From positions 40,661,634-40,725,633 of the forward strand of contig NC_134014.1 of assembly GCF_040712315.1 (NCBI RefSeq): a stretch of 64,000 nucleotides of DNA, in the 5' to 3' direction. The notes beneath the pieces are model-generated. The model made no database searches and was not told the DNA's origin. It saw only the letters and a program-made list of their open reading frames with translations. This document shows, in pieces, positions 46,889 through 58,344 of the stretch. The first letter of the stretch is position 1, and every line of letters starts with the position of its first letter. A program made the position numbers and the translations under genes. The DNA comes from Castanea sativa. Taxonomy: Eukaryota; Streptophyta; Magnoliopsida; Fagales; Fagaceae.

Positions 46889-48015
46889 GAGCATCCACAC
46901 CAGTCCTTGTAAAATTTTCATCTATTTTACAAGAAAAAACCAACTTTTTCTATTTTACACACTCACTTTTGCACAACTTTACAAAGTTCCCACATCAGTT
47001 TATCTATCCTCCACGTTTATTCAATAAAATAATTTTTTTTTTTACACAGTCATCTCTCAACACAGCCCACAGCCACCGTCATCAACCCAGCCTCCAGCCT
47101 CCCCCTGAGCAACAAGATCAACACCAGCATCCAACCAAAAAAAAAAAAAACCAGAAAACCTAAGCAACAACGAGCAACGACCTGAGCAACAGCGAGATCG
47201 AGCGGCGCCGGCCTGAGCAACAGCGAGATCGAGCGGCGCCTGCCTGAGCAACAGCGAGATCGAGCGGCGCCGGCCTGAGCAACAGCGAGATCGAGCGGCG
47301 CCTGCCTGAGCAACAGCGAGATCGAGCGGCGCCGGCCTGAGCAACAGCGAGATCGAGCGGCGCCTGCCTGAGCAACAGCGAGATCGAGCGGCGCCGGCCT
47401 GAGCAACAGCGAGATCGAGCGGCGCCGGCCTGAGCAACAGCGAGATCGAGCGGCGCCGGCCTGAGCAACAGCGAGATCGAGCGACGCCGGCCTGAGCAAC
47501 AGCGAGATCGAGCGCCGTCGGCCTGAGCAACAGCGAGATCCAGCGCCGCCGGCCTGAGCAACAGCAAGATCGAGTGCCGTCGGCTTGAGCAACAGCGAGA
47601 TCCAGCGCCGCCGGCCTGAGCAACAGCGAGATTGAGCGCCGCCGGCTTGAGAAACAGAGAGATCGAGCGACGCCGGAGATTGAGAAACAGACAGATCGAG
47701 CGACGCCGGAGATTGTGGGTGTTGCTCAGGAATGAAACAGGGAGAGAGAAGCTGAGAGTAAGAGGTTGCTCAGCGAGATGAGAGAGAAAAAAAGGAGCCA
47801 AAAATGTTTTTATACGTACAAAGTTAATAATAAAATATGGGATAACAGAGCTACAGTGTTCTGTGTATATTTACACAACACTGTAGCCGGTTAATGACTT
47901 TCCACGTTTTTACATGATTTTACACCCACTGATGTGGGTGTTTTTTTCTCAAATTGTGTAAATTTTTTCAATTTTTGCATTATAGATAATTTTACATAGG
48001 CTGGTGTGGATGCTC
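46889..48015. mobile_element. PIF/Harbinger-type MITE carrying a minisatellite, TSD TAA
   Basis: Ends GAGCATCCACACCAG and, reversed, GAGCATCCACACCAG (15 of 15), extending further with mismatches through GTAAAATT. TAA lies on both sides (46886-46888 and 48016-48018). The outer 250-300 bp on each side are AT-rich and partly inverted; the middle is a GC-rich 31-bp minisatellite. No transposase is encoded. Confidence 0.8.
47184..47715. repeat. 31-bp GC-rich minisatellite, about 17 copies
   Basis: Unit GAGCAACAGCGAGATCGAGC followed by GGCGCCGGCCT. Copies start every 31 bp from 47184 to 47649, then one of 33 bp and a degenerate end. Because 31 is not a multiple of three and the unit lacks stops on the minus strand, three long overlapping frames (about 180-213 codons) appear, all with the same repeated peptide (LDLAVAQAG). 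I regard these as artefacts. Confidence 0.95.
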
Positions 48016-48019
48016 TAAT

Positions 48020-48360
48020 GTAAGAGAGTGGAAAGTATGCACATAATAATGTTGAATATTGATAGGAGGAGAATTAATAAGAGTTTTGTGTATGGTTGGA
48101 GCATCTGAATTAAAAAGTAATTTTGGTCTTCTGTTTTATAAAAACCTTATCTTAAAGGGGTGTTATTCTTTCATCCCAAGCATCTTGGGTCTCAAAGCAA
48201 CTTGTATTCAGGCGAGATTATAGACTATAGATACCCCACCCCAAGTGGGTGTCATGGATTGCTGTTGACTTCATTTACCATAGATCAATTGATTTCATTT
48301 TCAGTCTTTGAATTTTCTTTTTCCAATTGAATAAGCTACAAAAACATTAGCAAACATGTG
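48020..48360. other. Intergenic DNA, no gene seen
   Basis: No coding sequence or recognised element between the MITE and the tandem repeats that follow. Confidence 0.4.
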
Positions 48361-48367
48361 ACCCTTA

Positions 48368-49210
48368 CAAGATTGAGGGTCACTATCCCTTTGTAATTGT
48401 TGCAAAGAGAGGTTTGAGTACAGTGAATTGAAAGTGAGCATATTTCACAATTGTAACATGCAAGATTGAGGGTCACTATCCCTTTGTAATTGTTGCAAAG
48501 AGAGGTTTGAGTGCAGTAAAGTGAGCATATTTCGCAATTGTAACATGCACAGAGTTTGGTAGGTGAAAAACTGTGAGAACAAATGCGTTTTCTCTTTGAA
48601 GAAGATGATAAAGTAAGATTATGTGAAAACGGCATGATCGAATTATTTTGTACTACGCATGTATTTTTAAAATGAATTGTTCCATGTTAGATGAAAAATG
48701 CTAAGGACAAACGCAATAATGTATACAATTATAAGAGAGATTTGAGTATAGTGAATTGAATGTGAGCATATTTCACAATTGTAACATGCACATAGTTTAG
48801 TAGGTGAGAAATTGTGAAAAAAAATTTGGCTTCTCTTTGAAGAAGATGATAAAGCAAGATTATGTGAAAATGGCATGATCGAATTATTTTGTTTTACGCA
48901 TGGATTTATAAAAAAAAAAATGAATCGTTCTATGTTAGATGAAAAATGCTAATGACAAACCCAATTACGTACACAATTGTAAGATAGGTTTGAGTATAGT
49001 GAATTGAAAGTGAGCATATTTCACAATTGTAACATGCACTGAGTTTGGTAGGTGAGAAATTGTGAGAAAAAATGCGGCTTCTCTTTGAAGAAGATGATAA
49101 AGCAAGACTATGTGAGAATGGCATGATCGAATTATTTTGTGTCACACGAGTTTTTTTTTTTAAATGAATTGTTCCAAGTTAGATGAAAATGCTAAAGACA
49201 AACCCAACTA
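48368..49210 (-). repeat. Tandem repeat of about 245 bp, three copies with nested 93-bp repeat
   Basis: GGCATGATCGAATTATTTTG recurs at 48631, 48872 and 49120 (spacing 241 and 248). In the first copy a 93-bp segment (CAAGATTGAGGGTCACTATC at 48368 and 48461) is itself doubled. Each copy keeps a minus-strand frame beginning MPFSH(N/S)L and containing SSSKR, NFSPTKL and CYNCEIC (48336-48635, 48667-48876, 48930-49120). I do not recognise the peptide and do not call it a gene. Confidence 0.85.
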
Positions 49211-49214
49211 CGTA

Positions 49215-50835
49215 TACACCTAAATTGACAACATGCTTAAGTGTCTATTGTGATTGGTGCACTTAAATTTTTTTTTTCTAGCAAGGATCTATAGTGGTTT
49301 CACGTGTAAATACTAAAATCTAATAATAAATTGACACCTAAGCGTGTTGTGAAATTATACATGAGTTTGGGTGTTAAATAATTTAAAATTTAAAATATAT
49401 TATCTCAGCATTCCCTTAAAAAAAAAAAAAAAATTAACGTATAATGATGGAATGACATAAACTAGAGTGTTTTAAATGTTTATAGACGATTTTTTTTAAG
49501 TTTAGATTTGAAAAAAAAAATTCATTGTAAAGTTTAAAGATAAAAAAATATTTAGTCTAAAATTAAAATGCCTTGTCAGTTGTTATCCAACGATTTTTTT
49601 TTTTTCCTGTTACCCTCTCCTCATTTCCTTTTCCACTTTCAAGCCCCAGATAATCTCTGATATATTGACTTGGACATCACTATCTAATTTCTATTAAGGG
49701 CAGGTTCCTGTGTGAATTGCCCAACAACCATGATAATTTTATTAGACATTAAGGGGGGGAAAATGTAGGACAAATGAATAAACAAATCTCCCATTGATTA
49801 CTGATTAGACGGTGAGCAATACCAGCAACGTGTGGATTGGGAATGCCCAGCTAATAATTGAGTTGATTAATCGATAAGAATTGCCAATGTGCTACAGAAG
49901 ATATTGAGTTAATTAATCTAAAAGCTTGAGTTTCTGACAAGTTATATATAAAGATAATAATATATATATATATTCCAATAGGTAGACACACGTAGGAATA
50001 ATTATAAACATTATCTTTGTGAAATATATTTAGATTATTATAATTTAGTAAACGCTTAGTGTAGGCTACTTATTTATTTTTTAATTTTTGGTAGAGATAG
50101 ACAGATGAGATAGTAAACGGTTATTGATGTGTAGTGTACTAGTGTGTTTAACCGTATAAAAATATAACGTTATATTCAATATTGTATTATACATTAAGAT
50201 TAACCAATTCAATATCTTATATGAAAAATCTTGATATAGTCTCTTAAAAGTTCTAAGCAACAGTTATTTTCAATATCTTAAAATCTATAGGTTGTACTTG
50301 TACTGTTAATTGTATAACTAAGAAGAGTATAAGTGATAGCTCTTATAACTATTTAAAGTATTTTAGAATTGTATAGCCCTTCCACAACTCAAAATGTGTG
50401 ATTTTAGTTTTTCTTATGTTGCATCCTATTTAAACATGACAAATGATCAATATTGTTTTTCCTTGAAGATTTTGTGAGGAAATGATTCGATTAACATAAC
50501 ATTTGTTAACTCGATTAGAGTTTTCTTACACATATCTACTTAAATATGACAAAAATGAGTATACCAAAAATTCACAAAAGAAAGCATAAAATAGAATAAT
50601 TCACATAAATTCAGTAAATTAATTTAAGTAATTTGATATTTCTTTCAACACTTTTACGAGTCATTTATGTAATATTTGTTTGATTACAAATTTCACATTT
50701 TTCAAAGTTCTTTGTTAGTCTTAGAATTAATCCTAAGCTATTCATAATTTTCACATATTTACTATAAATATGACAAAAAACGAGTATACCAAAAATTCAC
50801 AACAAAAAAAAAAAACATAAAATAGAACTAGAAGA
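49215..50835. other. AT-rich intergenic DNA, no gene seen
   Basis: Long AT-rich stretch with stops in all frames; no element ends recognised. Confidence 0.5.
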
Positions 50836-50837
50836 TG

Positions 50838-51205
50838 CTTTATTATACTTAACATTTAATTTAAACATTTTATTACAAGCATGATTGTTGCCCACAAATA
50901 TTCTTCTTTTAGTGATTAAGTGATTATATATTTGATCAAATTCCATTGTTTGGACCCAAACTAGTAGATTCTTTTTTATACTTAACATTTTATTTAAACA
51001 TTTTATTACAAGCATGACCCTTGCCCACAAATATTCTTCTTTTAGTGGTCATATATTTGATCAAATTTTGGAGCCAACAAGCCTTTTTTTAGTGATTAAG
51101 TGATTATATATTTGATCAAATTCCATTGTTTGGAGCCAACAAGTCTTTTTGATTATATATTTAATCAAATTTTGGAGCCAACAAGTCTTTTTTTAGTGAT
51201 TATAG
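50838..51205. repeat. Local AT-rich tandem duplications
   Basis: TATACTTAACATTT recurs at 50844 and 50977, and GATTATATATTTGATCAAAT with TTGGAGCCAACAAG recurs three to four times to 51200. Slippage-like, no coding content. Confidence 0.7.
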
Positions 51206-51321
51206 AATTAATTAATTTCAGTAATCGTCATCTGATTACATCACTAATGGCTCCTTGGTAATGTCACCTGTCTCATTCACTTGTGTTGGACTTACAGTTT
51301 AGCCTAATAACTCAGGACAAA

Positions 51322-52502
51322 TCTACATATATACATACATACATACATATATAATAATAGGTGAAATTGACAGAAACTCAAATTAGAATTTCAAATTAGA
51401 GTTTCAATTTTGCGCCATGTGTCCTAAATTATTTATTCTTAAAGAGTTTTATTTCTTAAATTTAGAATTACATGTGAGACCACATCATAAATATTCATCC
51501 AAGTGAGTTATTAAGTACAAAAAACTAAAGAGTTTAGAATAAATAAATCGTAAAAAAAAAGTGTTTCACAATAATTTTAAAAAAATTAACAAATTATATT
51601 TTATACCTAATAATATTCTTACAATTTCTTTTAAAGAGTTAACAAAATATAAAAATGATTATTAATAGTATTTAAATTATATATGTGAGGACACTAATCA
51701 GACTTATCCGCTTTGGGGAGCCAGTCCCTCACGGTTTAATCTCAAGCGGCGTGGAGAACGATACCTGGAGCAAGGGCGGACGTTGGAACTCGGCAGGCCG
51801 TCCCACATCGACAAGAGATCCCTCCCACATATGGTTTATAAGCGTCTGGCGCGACCATATGTGTACCACTACTACACATGGTCGCGCCAGACGCTTATAA
51901 ACCATATGTGGGAGGGGACCCTTTTAATGTGAGGACACTAATCGGATTTATCCGCTTTGGGGAGCCAGTCCCTCACGGTTTAATCTCAAGCGGCGTGGAG
52001 AACGATACCTGGAGCAAGGGCGGACCTTGGAACTCGGCAGGCCGTCCCACATCGACAAGAGATCCCTCCCACATATGGTTTATAAGCGTCTGGCGCGACC
52101 ATATGTGTACCACTACTACACAGTCCCTCACGGTTTAATCTCAAGCGGCGTGGAGAACGATACCTGGAGCAAGGATGGACCTTGGAACTCGGGAGGCCGT
52201 CTCACATTGACAAGAGATCCCTCCCACATATGGTTTATAAGCGTCTGGCGCGACCATATGTGTACCACTACTACACATGTGGGAGGGATCTCTTGTCGAT
52301 GTGGGACGGCCTACCGAGTTCCAAGGTCCGCCCTTGCTCCAGGTATCGTTCTCCATGCCGCTTGAGATTAAACTGTGAGGGACTGGCTCCCCAAAGCGGA
52401 TAAGTCCGATTAGTGTCCTCACAATATATATAGGAATTATATTATGCATATGATTGTATATCTTTAAGTGTATCTATGCATATGCATGAAGTTACAAGCT
52501 AG
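51322..52502 (+). mobile_element. Candidate nonautonomous Helitron
   Basis: Starts TCTACATATATA after an A and ends GTTACAAGCTAG before a T, as Helitrons do (5' TC, 3' CTRR, A|T target, no target duplication). A palindrome ATGCATATGCAT lies about 11 bp before the end. The 5' part (AATTAGAATTTCAAATTAGA, TTTTGCGCCATGTGTCC) matches a dispersed family at 21500, 23620 and 56020. A GC-rich block (51684-52423) sits inside. No helicase is encoded; the assignment rests on ends only. Confidence 0.4.
51684..52423. repeat. Scrambled array of a 193-bp TG...CA unit, foldback ends
   Basis: Full direct units at 51684-51876 and 51928-52120 (TGTGAGGACAC...ACTACTACA), a 5'-truncated direct unit at 52121-52275, a short inverted piece at 51877-51915 and an inverted unit at 52276-52423. 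The whole therefore begins TGTGAGGACACTAATC and ends with its reverse complement. Each unit has TCCCACATCG and GGTTTATAAG, phrases usual in plant LTR promoters, so it may derive from a small LTR (TRIM-like). Flanks are TA-rich and target duplications cannot be judged. Open frames here are not genes. Confidence 0.8.
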
Positions 52503-52509
52503 TATAAAT

Positions 52510-54080
52510 AAATAAATAGTCTCTTTCTTTATCAATGTAGGATTCAATCTTTTCTAGGACAAAATTTGGCTACAAATTTGGTTGTAGCCTAAGATTACAA
52601 CTTCATTCAATATCTTTTTATTAGATGTGAATTTTGACAAATTTACCATTGAATTATATTTTCTTCTTACATCCTCCATGCTTATAATATTTTTAGAATA
52701 TCAAACATTAATAGCTATGTCATTAGTCAATTGTTAAAATTGTAAACTTTTATAGTCTAAAATTATTCATAAAAAAAAATAAGTTTATAAATCATATAGT
52801 AAAAAATATTCAATTGACACAAAATTTGACATGTATGTTAAGAGTATAAAAAATATGCAATCCAATAGTTAGATTTTCAAAATATGTAGTAATATTAATT
52901 TAATTATAGAAAGCTATAGTTTTATGCTATAGTCAAGTTTGTAGCCAAACTTTGTTTTGTTTTTTCAATAAAATTTTTTATAAAGCACTAATTCCTCACT
53001 TAAGACTCATTAATCACATGAAAATCACACTTTTTCTCATTCAATTCACCATATTAATTTATTAAAATTACATTAGAATATTAAAATGTTCCAACATCAT
53101 GTATACTTATTTAAGGAAGCAAGAAAGAAAAAAAAAAAATTGTATTTAGATGCCTATGGAGTATGGATGGCATAACATGAATTTCAGTCATATATTGAAC
53201 CAAATAACCAGTTATTATGATTCTTTTTTAAGTGATTGCCAATTTGTATATAATTCTCCGTCGAATGGACAGAACTATCCTCATATATCAAAGTTACATC
53301 AAAGAAAAAATAAAATATTCATGGAAAGATGTAATTTTCTCCCCGGGAAAGAAAACGAAATTTTATATTTTGATTGGAAAAATAATCTGAGCACTATTTG
53401 TTACGATTAGTCACTTTCGTGATGATTAAAGTCACCCATCTCTCATCCGTACCACTTAATTAAAAATCACAATACACTGTATACATCGGAAGCCTTTTTA
53501 ATGTTGAAAAAAAATAAAAAATAAAATAAAGATTCTAACAAAAAAAAGTCTAGAATTCAACCATCATAAAATTGAGTAATTGAGTAGCTATTACTATAGC
53601 CATAGGTCTGACCGTGATACTATGATTATCAATTGATTATTTAATACCTTGCCTTATTTATGTGTACATTCCTTAAAGCTTTGATAATCCATCCATTTTA
53701 TATTTCACCAAATTTATCTAAAGGAAAAGAGTACGATACCTTCGATTCACCAAAAAAATAAAAATAAAATAACACTCTTTGATACCTTCGGGCGGCCATC
53801 TCAATTTCTTTGTCATCTACTAAATTTTAATCTTCAAAATATTTCTGTTTTATTTGTTTGTTTAGGGACATCTATTAGATTTCTGGCGCCACATAAAATA
53901 TTCTTATCATTGCTGTTTAATAAGTAGTTCCAATATTATATAAAATATCATAACTTTTATTATATTTATTTTACGTGTTGTTATAGTCTATCATTTTTAT
54001 ATAAATCTATAATTTTTTCTGACCATTCATAATGTCCGCATGAATAACTGTGATGTTTTATATGATATTAGTATTTTTGT
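52510..54080. other. AT-rich intergenic DNA, no gene supported
   Basis: AT-rich. An 86-codon frame at 53150-53410 has no recognisable motif and no sign of a promoter. Part of 52560-52620 and 52900-52960 belongs to the dispersed repeat with GGCTACAAATTTGGTTGTAG. Confidence 0.45.
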
Positions 54081-54239
54081 TATTTAATATTGGAAACCAA
54101 GCTTTGCTTTACTTTGACAAAGTCACGAAGTTTACTGAGTAGACAAAGTCGCCAAGTTCTTCCAAAGCTTCCTTCAATGGTCATTGGACCTTACTGTATA
54201 CTACAAGGCCTTATTCAATATCCAAAAGCTAAACCCCAT

Positions 54240-54499
54240 TTCTCTCTCTCATGCTATCACTATCATATTGCCAAATTGTCCCCCTCACCACTTATAGACC
54301 TTCATATGTAATAAATCGCATCCAAATACCTTCACACTTCATAGATCATATATTCCAATTAATTACCTGAATTCCCATACCAAACTCCTTTTTCCAATAT
54401 AGCTTCTAGTCGTTTTCTTTTCTCTTGTTCATATCACACACACACATCTATACCAAAGAAAATAGTACTTCGTGTTTTTGAACCCTGCAAGATTGCAAC
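54240..54499 (+). promoter_or_regulatory. Promoter and leader of the small plant-specific gene
   Basis: CT-rich patch (TTTCTCTCTCTCATG, near 54239), a weak TATA-like CCAATATAGC near 54394, a pyrimidine-rich leader (54405-54430) and (CA)n at 54437-54446, then ATG at 54500 in the context GCAACATGG. Typical plant layout, but the exact start is unknown. Confidence 0.4.
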
Positions 54500-54973
54500 A
54501 TGGTTAGCAAGCAAGGTACCAAAAAAAGAAAACTCAGTTGGTACAAGGCACCAATTAGACTCCTGATCAAGATCAGGGATTTCTATGTCCATAGCATGAC
54601 TGAATGCTCTGGCCACTTTGAATATGGCATTGGCGCGGCCATGGCTTGCCCCACGCCTCAAATCACCACTCTGCCTAAGAGCTTTAGCACCAACTCCACC
54701 AATTCCAGTAGCAAGGAAGATTACAGTGAGCTCATAAGGGTTGCTTCGACAAGGAGTGTAGGCAATAGAACTCAGTTGGATCCTCCTCAAAAACCGCAGG
54801 TTATCAAGTCTCCAATGGCAGGGCCCGATGATATGCCTCGAAGCCACAGTGTTGGTATTGGAAGGATCGACGAAGACAAGCCGTGTGAATTCGAAGAAGA
54901 TATCAAGGTCAACACAGATGTATATCCAAGAAGCAGAAGCTATGCTGTCACTAGGAGAAGTAGGGCGTTTTAG
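54500..54973 (+). CDS. Uncharacterised plant-specific small protein
   Basis: 157 residues, single exon, ATG start in fair context. The N terminus is basic (TKKRKLSWYKAPIRLLIKIR, 7-26), then DFYVHSMTECSGHFEYG (27-43), TLPKSFS (57-63), ELIRVASTRS (77-86) and a C-terminal PRSHSVGIGRIDEDKPCEFEED (113-134) followed by an Arg/Ser tail. This arrangement matches a family of short plant proteins I have seen without a known function; I cannot name a member with confidence. There is no signal peptide, and the one hydrophobic patch is too short for a membrane span. Ser/Arg-rich patches suggest phosphorylation. Codon use and the less AT-rich composition differ clearly from the flanks, which supports a real gene. 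Function unknown. Confidence 0.8.
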   Translation: MVSKQGTKKRKLSWYKAPIRLLIKIRDFYVHSMTECSGHFEYGIGAAMACPTPQITTLPKSFSTNSTNSSSKEDYSELIRVASTRSVGNRTQLDPPQKPQVIKSPMAGPDDMPRSHSVGIGRIDEDKPCEFEEDIKVNTDVYPRSRSYAVTRRSRAF

Positions 54974-55049
54974 AAAAGGGGAGCTTTCTTATCTTCTTTC
55001 ATCATAGTTGTTTGTTTCTTTGTTCAAGTTATTACAATTGAAAGTATTT

Positions 55050-55885
55050 ACAGTGGCTGGTGTTTAGGCTTTGAGATTTACTGTTGTTGTTGTTGTTGTT
55101 GTTTGATGTTGTCAATATAGTTGTTTTCAAATACTTTTCTTATGAAATTCTGAGGAATAGAATCCACAGATTTGATATTTGCACGTATTGGATTTTTTTT
55201 AAAGCCTTGCTAGCTCATTCATGAAGAAGGATTCTGAGAGCCGCTAATCAAGGGGGGGAAATTGGAGTGTACTGTTGACCTTGAAGCCAAGTTGTATATT
55301 GAAGCTTTTGTCAAAGTATTAGAATCCTCTCAAGTTGATCGATTTACATATTGCAGATCTAAATGTGTATCAATGTCACAACATTTTAGGTGAAATTGAG
55401 ATGAGCATGCTCCTCTGTATACCAAGGGAGACGTAACACAATTCCAATTACCATCCAAATGGGAAATATCAAATAATGGCTGCAATTGCAAACATAATTA
55501 GACCAGATGATGAAGTGAATTTTCTTGTTGGGAATTTTATTAGAGTAATTTACTTCCTATTGAGGATATGGAATTATGCTGTGGAAAAATTAAAAATCAT
55601 GGTCCCGTTATGTGTTAAAATGATTAAAATCTGGCCCCAGTAATTTATCATGGTCACTCAACTTATGATTATATTGAATTATCATATGTTTATATACAGG
55701 AAAAATGAAATTAAAGTTTAGTTGGTTGGCCAATGTATTCATAGTTTGGACCTGCAGACTGTAGTTGATAAAGGTGAGGGGTGTTCTGCTCCCAAATGTT
55801 GGTAGAATACTTTTCTTCGACTAATTTAATTTTGGGCATTTCTAAACTTTTTTATATGCTTTACCGCTTTAGTGCTACCTTTCCA
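55050..55885. other. Downstream region, no gene seen
   Basis: The first 150 bp, with (TTG)n near 55082, may be the 3' untranslated region of the gene upstream. The rest has no supported coding sequence. Confidence 0.4.
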
Positions 55886-55887
55886 AT

Positions 55888-55896
55888 TCTATATTT

Positions 55897-55995
<99 letters not shown>

Positions 55996-56447
55996 AAACT
56001 CAGAGAAAGTTCAATTAAAATTTAAATTAGAATCCAATTTTGTGCCATATCTCTAAATTTTTGTGAATTTATGTGAGGACCACACCATAATTATCCACTT
56101 AAGTTTGTGTCATGTGTCAAATTAAGTTTTTTAATCTTTGTGCCAAGTGAGTTAATGACTGCAAAATACTAAGAATCTAATATTAATGAACTTTAAATTT
56201 TTTTAAAAAACTAATCACATTTACTCAATAAAAATCACTACAGAATAAAGATCACCACATGTTCTATATTATTAAAAATTAAAAAAATGATCGTAAGTAG
56301 TATTAAATTTAAGTAAGAGTTTTAATATGTGACTAATTACGTTTACTTTTTTTCTTAAAAAATAATTTGACTAATTATTTATATTTTTATGATAAAAATT
56401 GTGTTTAATTTTAAATATATCTATATGAATGCATGTGCAACATGCTA
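55888..56447 (+). mobile_element. Candidate Helitron-like element containing (GA)n
   Basis: Starts TCTATATTTTATATATA, then a (GA)n run, then the family phrase TTAGAATCCAATTTTGTGCC. The right end, GAATGCATGTGCAACATGCTAT before T, aligns with the end of the element at 51322-52502 and has a small hairpin (GCATG...CATGC). Ends are less perfect than in that copy (CTAT in place of CTAG). Confidence 0.35.
55912..55993 (+). repeat. (GA)n microsatellite
   Basis: About 82 bp of perfect GA, preceded by (TA)n at 55896-55911. Confidence 0.95.
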
Positions 56448-56459
56448 TTCTATATATAA

Positions 56460-57775
56460 TAATAATTTTACTAATCATTTATATTTTTAAAATAAAAATT
56501 GCCTTTAATTTTAAATGCATATCCATGCGTTTGCATGTTTATGCAAGTTTTATTTTTATTTTTATTTATAATAGTTGCGGCAGGAAAATGCAAGGTTAAA
56601 GCCGAAGGGCAATTAGAATTGATCAATTAGTGATCATGGTGTTCAAGCCAAAAATTGAGTCAAATAATGAACAAAATAATTAAATAGTGCTAAAGGCAAT
56701 AGAATAAGGGAAAAAGAAAATGGATATTTCAAAATTGTCCGAAATCCGAATAAATTTTTATATTATTTGGTTATGATGCTTCCAGAAAGCATGAATAGCT
56801 CCCACCCCAATTAAAGAATCTTCATGTAAATTACAGCTACCTTCCAATACCTAGTCATTGTAGGCCAGGGATTACTATTATGTCATTGCAAGTCGTTGTA
56901 GGCCCCAGAAAAATCTCGGTATCTGATTTATAAATTAAGAGAGTCCAGCTATTAATAGCTTTATGAGATTCCTTTCAATAAAACTGACTTTAACATCAAA
57001 ATCATATATATTCATATTATTCCAAATGTCTAAATATACTTAATAGCAGTTCATCAAAAAAAATATACTTAATAGCAAATATCGTCAGAAAAGCAGAAGG
57101 TTTTTGCGGTAAGACTGTGATGCATTGTTGGGGTGTTTGTGGGATTAATGGCAACAGTTATCGAAAGAGATTGAGATCGACTTTTTACTTGTCCCTTATT
57201 AGTTTAGGGAAGGGGCGGTACTACGTTGTAGGTGTAGGCTTGGTGGTACCTTCCCATCTACTTTCAAATATATGTAAGCACAATCTTCTGTGAAATATAA
57301 AAACAATGTTATCTATCATTTCATCCTATGCTCTTAAATTTTAAATAATTGTTGTAAGTGGATGAAAATGAAAATGAAAATGGTTCTACAACAGGAGTAG
57401 TCTCACTTGGTAATTGATCATGTTCTCTTTCACCAGATAATTGGCATTATCGACAAAGAAAAGCTATGGAGACATAACTAAACACACACCTAAATTCATA
57501 ATATTGTCATCTTGAAAATACTCAACAGTGCACCTAAATTTACTTTTTTGGCAAGTATTATAATCCAATTATAAGTTGACATTAAAACATATTATAAATT
57601 AGGCGTGGGTGTATTTGTAGGCGGACTGATCTACAAAAAGAAGACACTTAAGTGCACTTAGCCTACTTGGGGGTGGCCAAAGACACATTGATAGTAAAGT
57701 TAGCTGAGTGTACCAAAGTAACGTTAGGTCTAGCAGAGCTTCTTCTTTTTTTTTTTTCGGCCAGTCATGGAGATT
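56460..57775. other. Intergenic DNA, no gene seen
   Basis: AT-rich, no supported coding sequence or element with clear ends. Confidence 0.45.
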
Positions 57776-57780
57776 AGTAT

Positions 57781-58340
57781 ATTTAATTATGGACAAAACT
57801 TAGTTACAATATCTTAAATGATGTTTTTTAGGTTCCCTTTTTAAGATTCAGCCATGTAGCTACTTAAATAAAATATACACTTCCATCTTATGAGTAAAAA
57901 TCCACATAGCAAAATTTTAAGAAAAAAAATCTAAAAAACAATATTTAAGTACTGTATCTAAATTATGCTCATCAATTATTTATATAAAACCTACATAGCA
58001 GAATTTTAAAAAATAAATCTAAAAATTTTTGCTATGTATATTTAATTATGGACAAAACTTAGTTACAATATCTTAAATGATTTTTTTTAGGTTCCATTTT
58101 TAAAATTCAGCCATGTAACTACTTAAATAAAATATACACTTCCATCTTATGAGTAAAAATCCACATAGCAAAATTTAAAAAAAAAATCTAAAAAATAATA
58201 TTTAAGTACTGTATCTAAATTATGCTCATCAATTATTTATATAAAACCTACATAGCAAAATTTTAAAAAATAAATTTTAAAAATAATACTTAAATACTGT
58301 ATTTAAATTTTACTCATCAAATTATTTATATAAAATGGCG
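57781..58340. repeat. 259-bp tandem duplication
   Basis: ATTTAATTATGGACAAAACT occurs at 57781 and 58040; the copies align at an offset of 259 with few differences, and a degenerate partial third piece runs to about 58335. Non-coding. Confidence 0.85.
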
Positions 58341-58344
58341 GACA

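Noticed and set aside
43925..46943. Duplicated minus-strand frame with MADQIPAPFSQRSAVAQS
   Set aside because: The upstream part in copy B runs into the MITE end at 46889, and copy A diverges; no gene structure or recognisable domain supports it.
47050..47801. Three long overlapping minus-strand open frames
   Set aside because: They are the 31-bp minisatellite read in three frames; the peptide is the same repeat in each and has no independent support.
51684..52423. Cassandra-type element with 5S rRNA in its LTR
   Set aside because: The unit has LTR-like promoter phrases but none of the internal control sequences of 5S rRNA.
51685..52449. Open frames with a repeated peptide (GEPVPHGLISSG) on both strands
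   Set aside because: They follow the 193-bp repeat units in direct and inverted order and are explained by the repeat.
54434..54847. 137-codon frame antisense to the small plant gene
   Set aside because: A shadow of the real plus-strand gene, without a start region or motif of its own.
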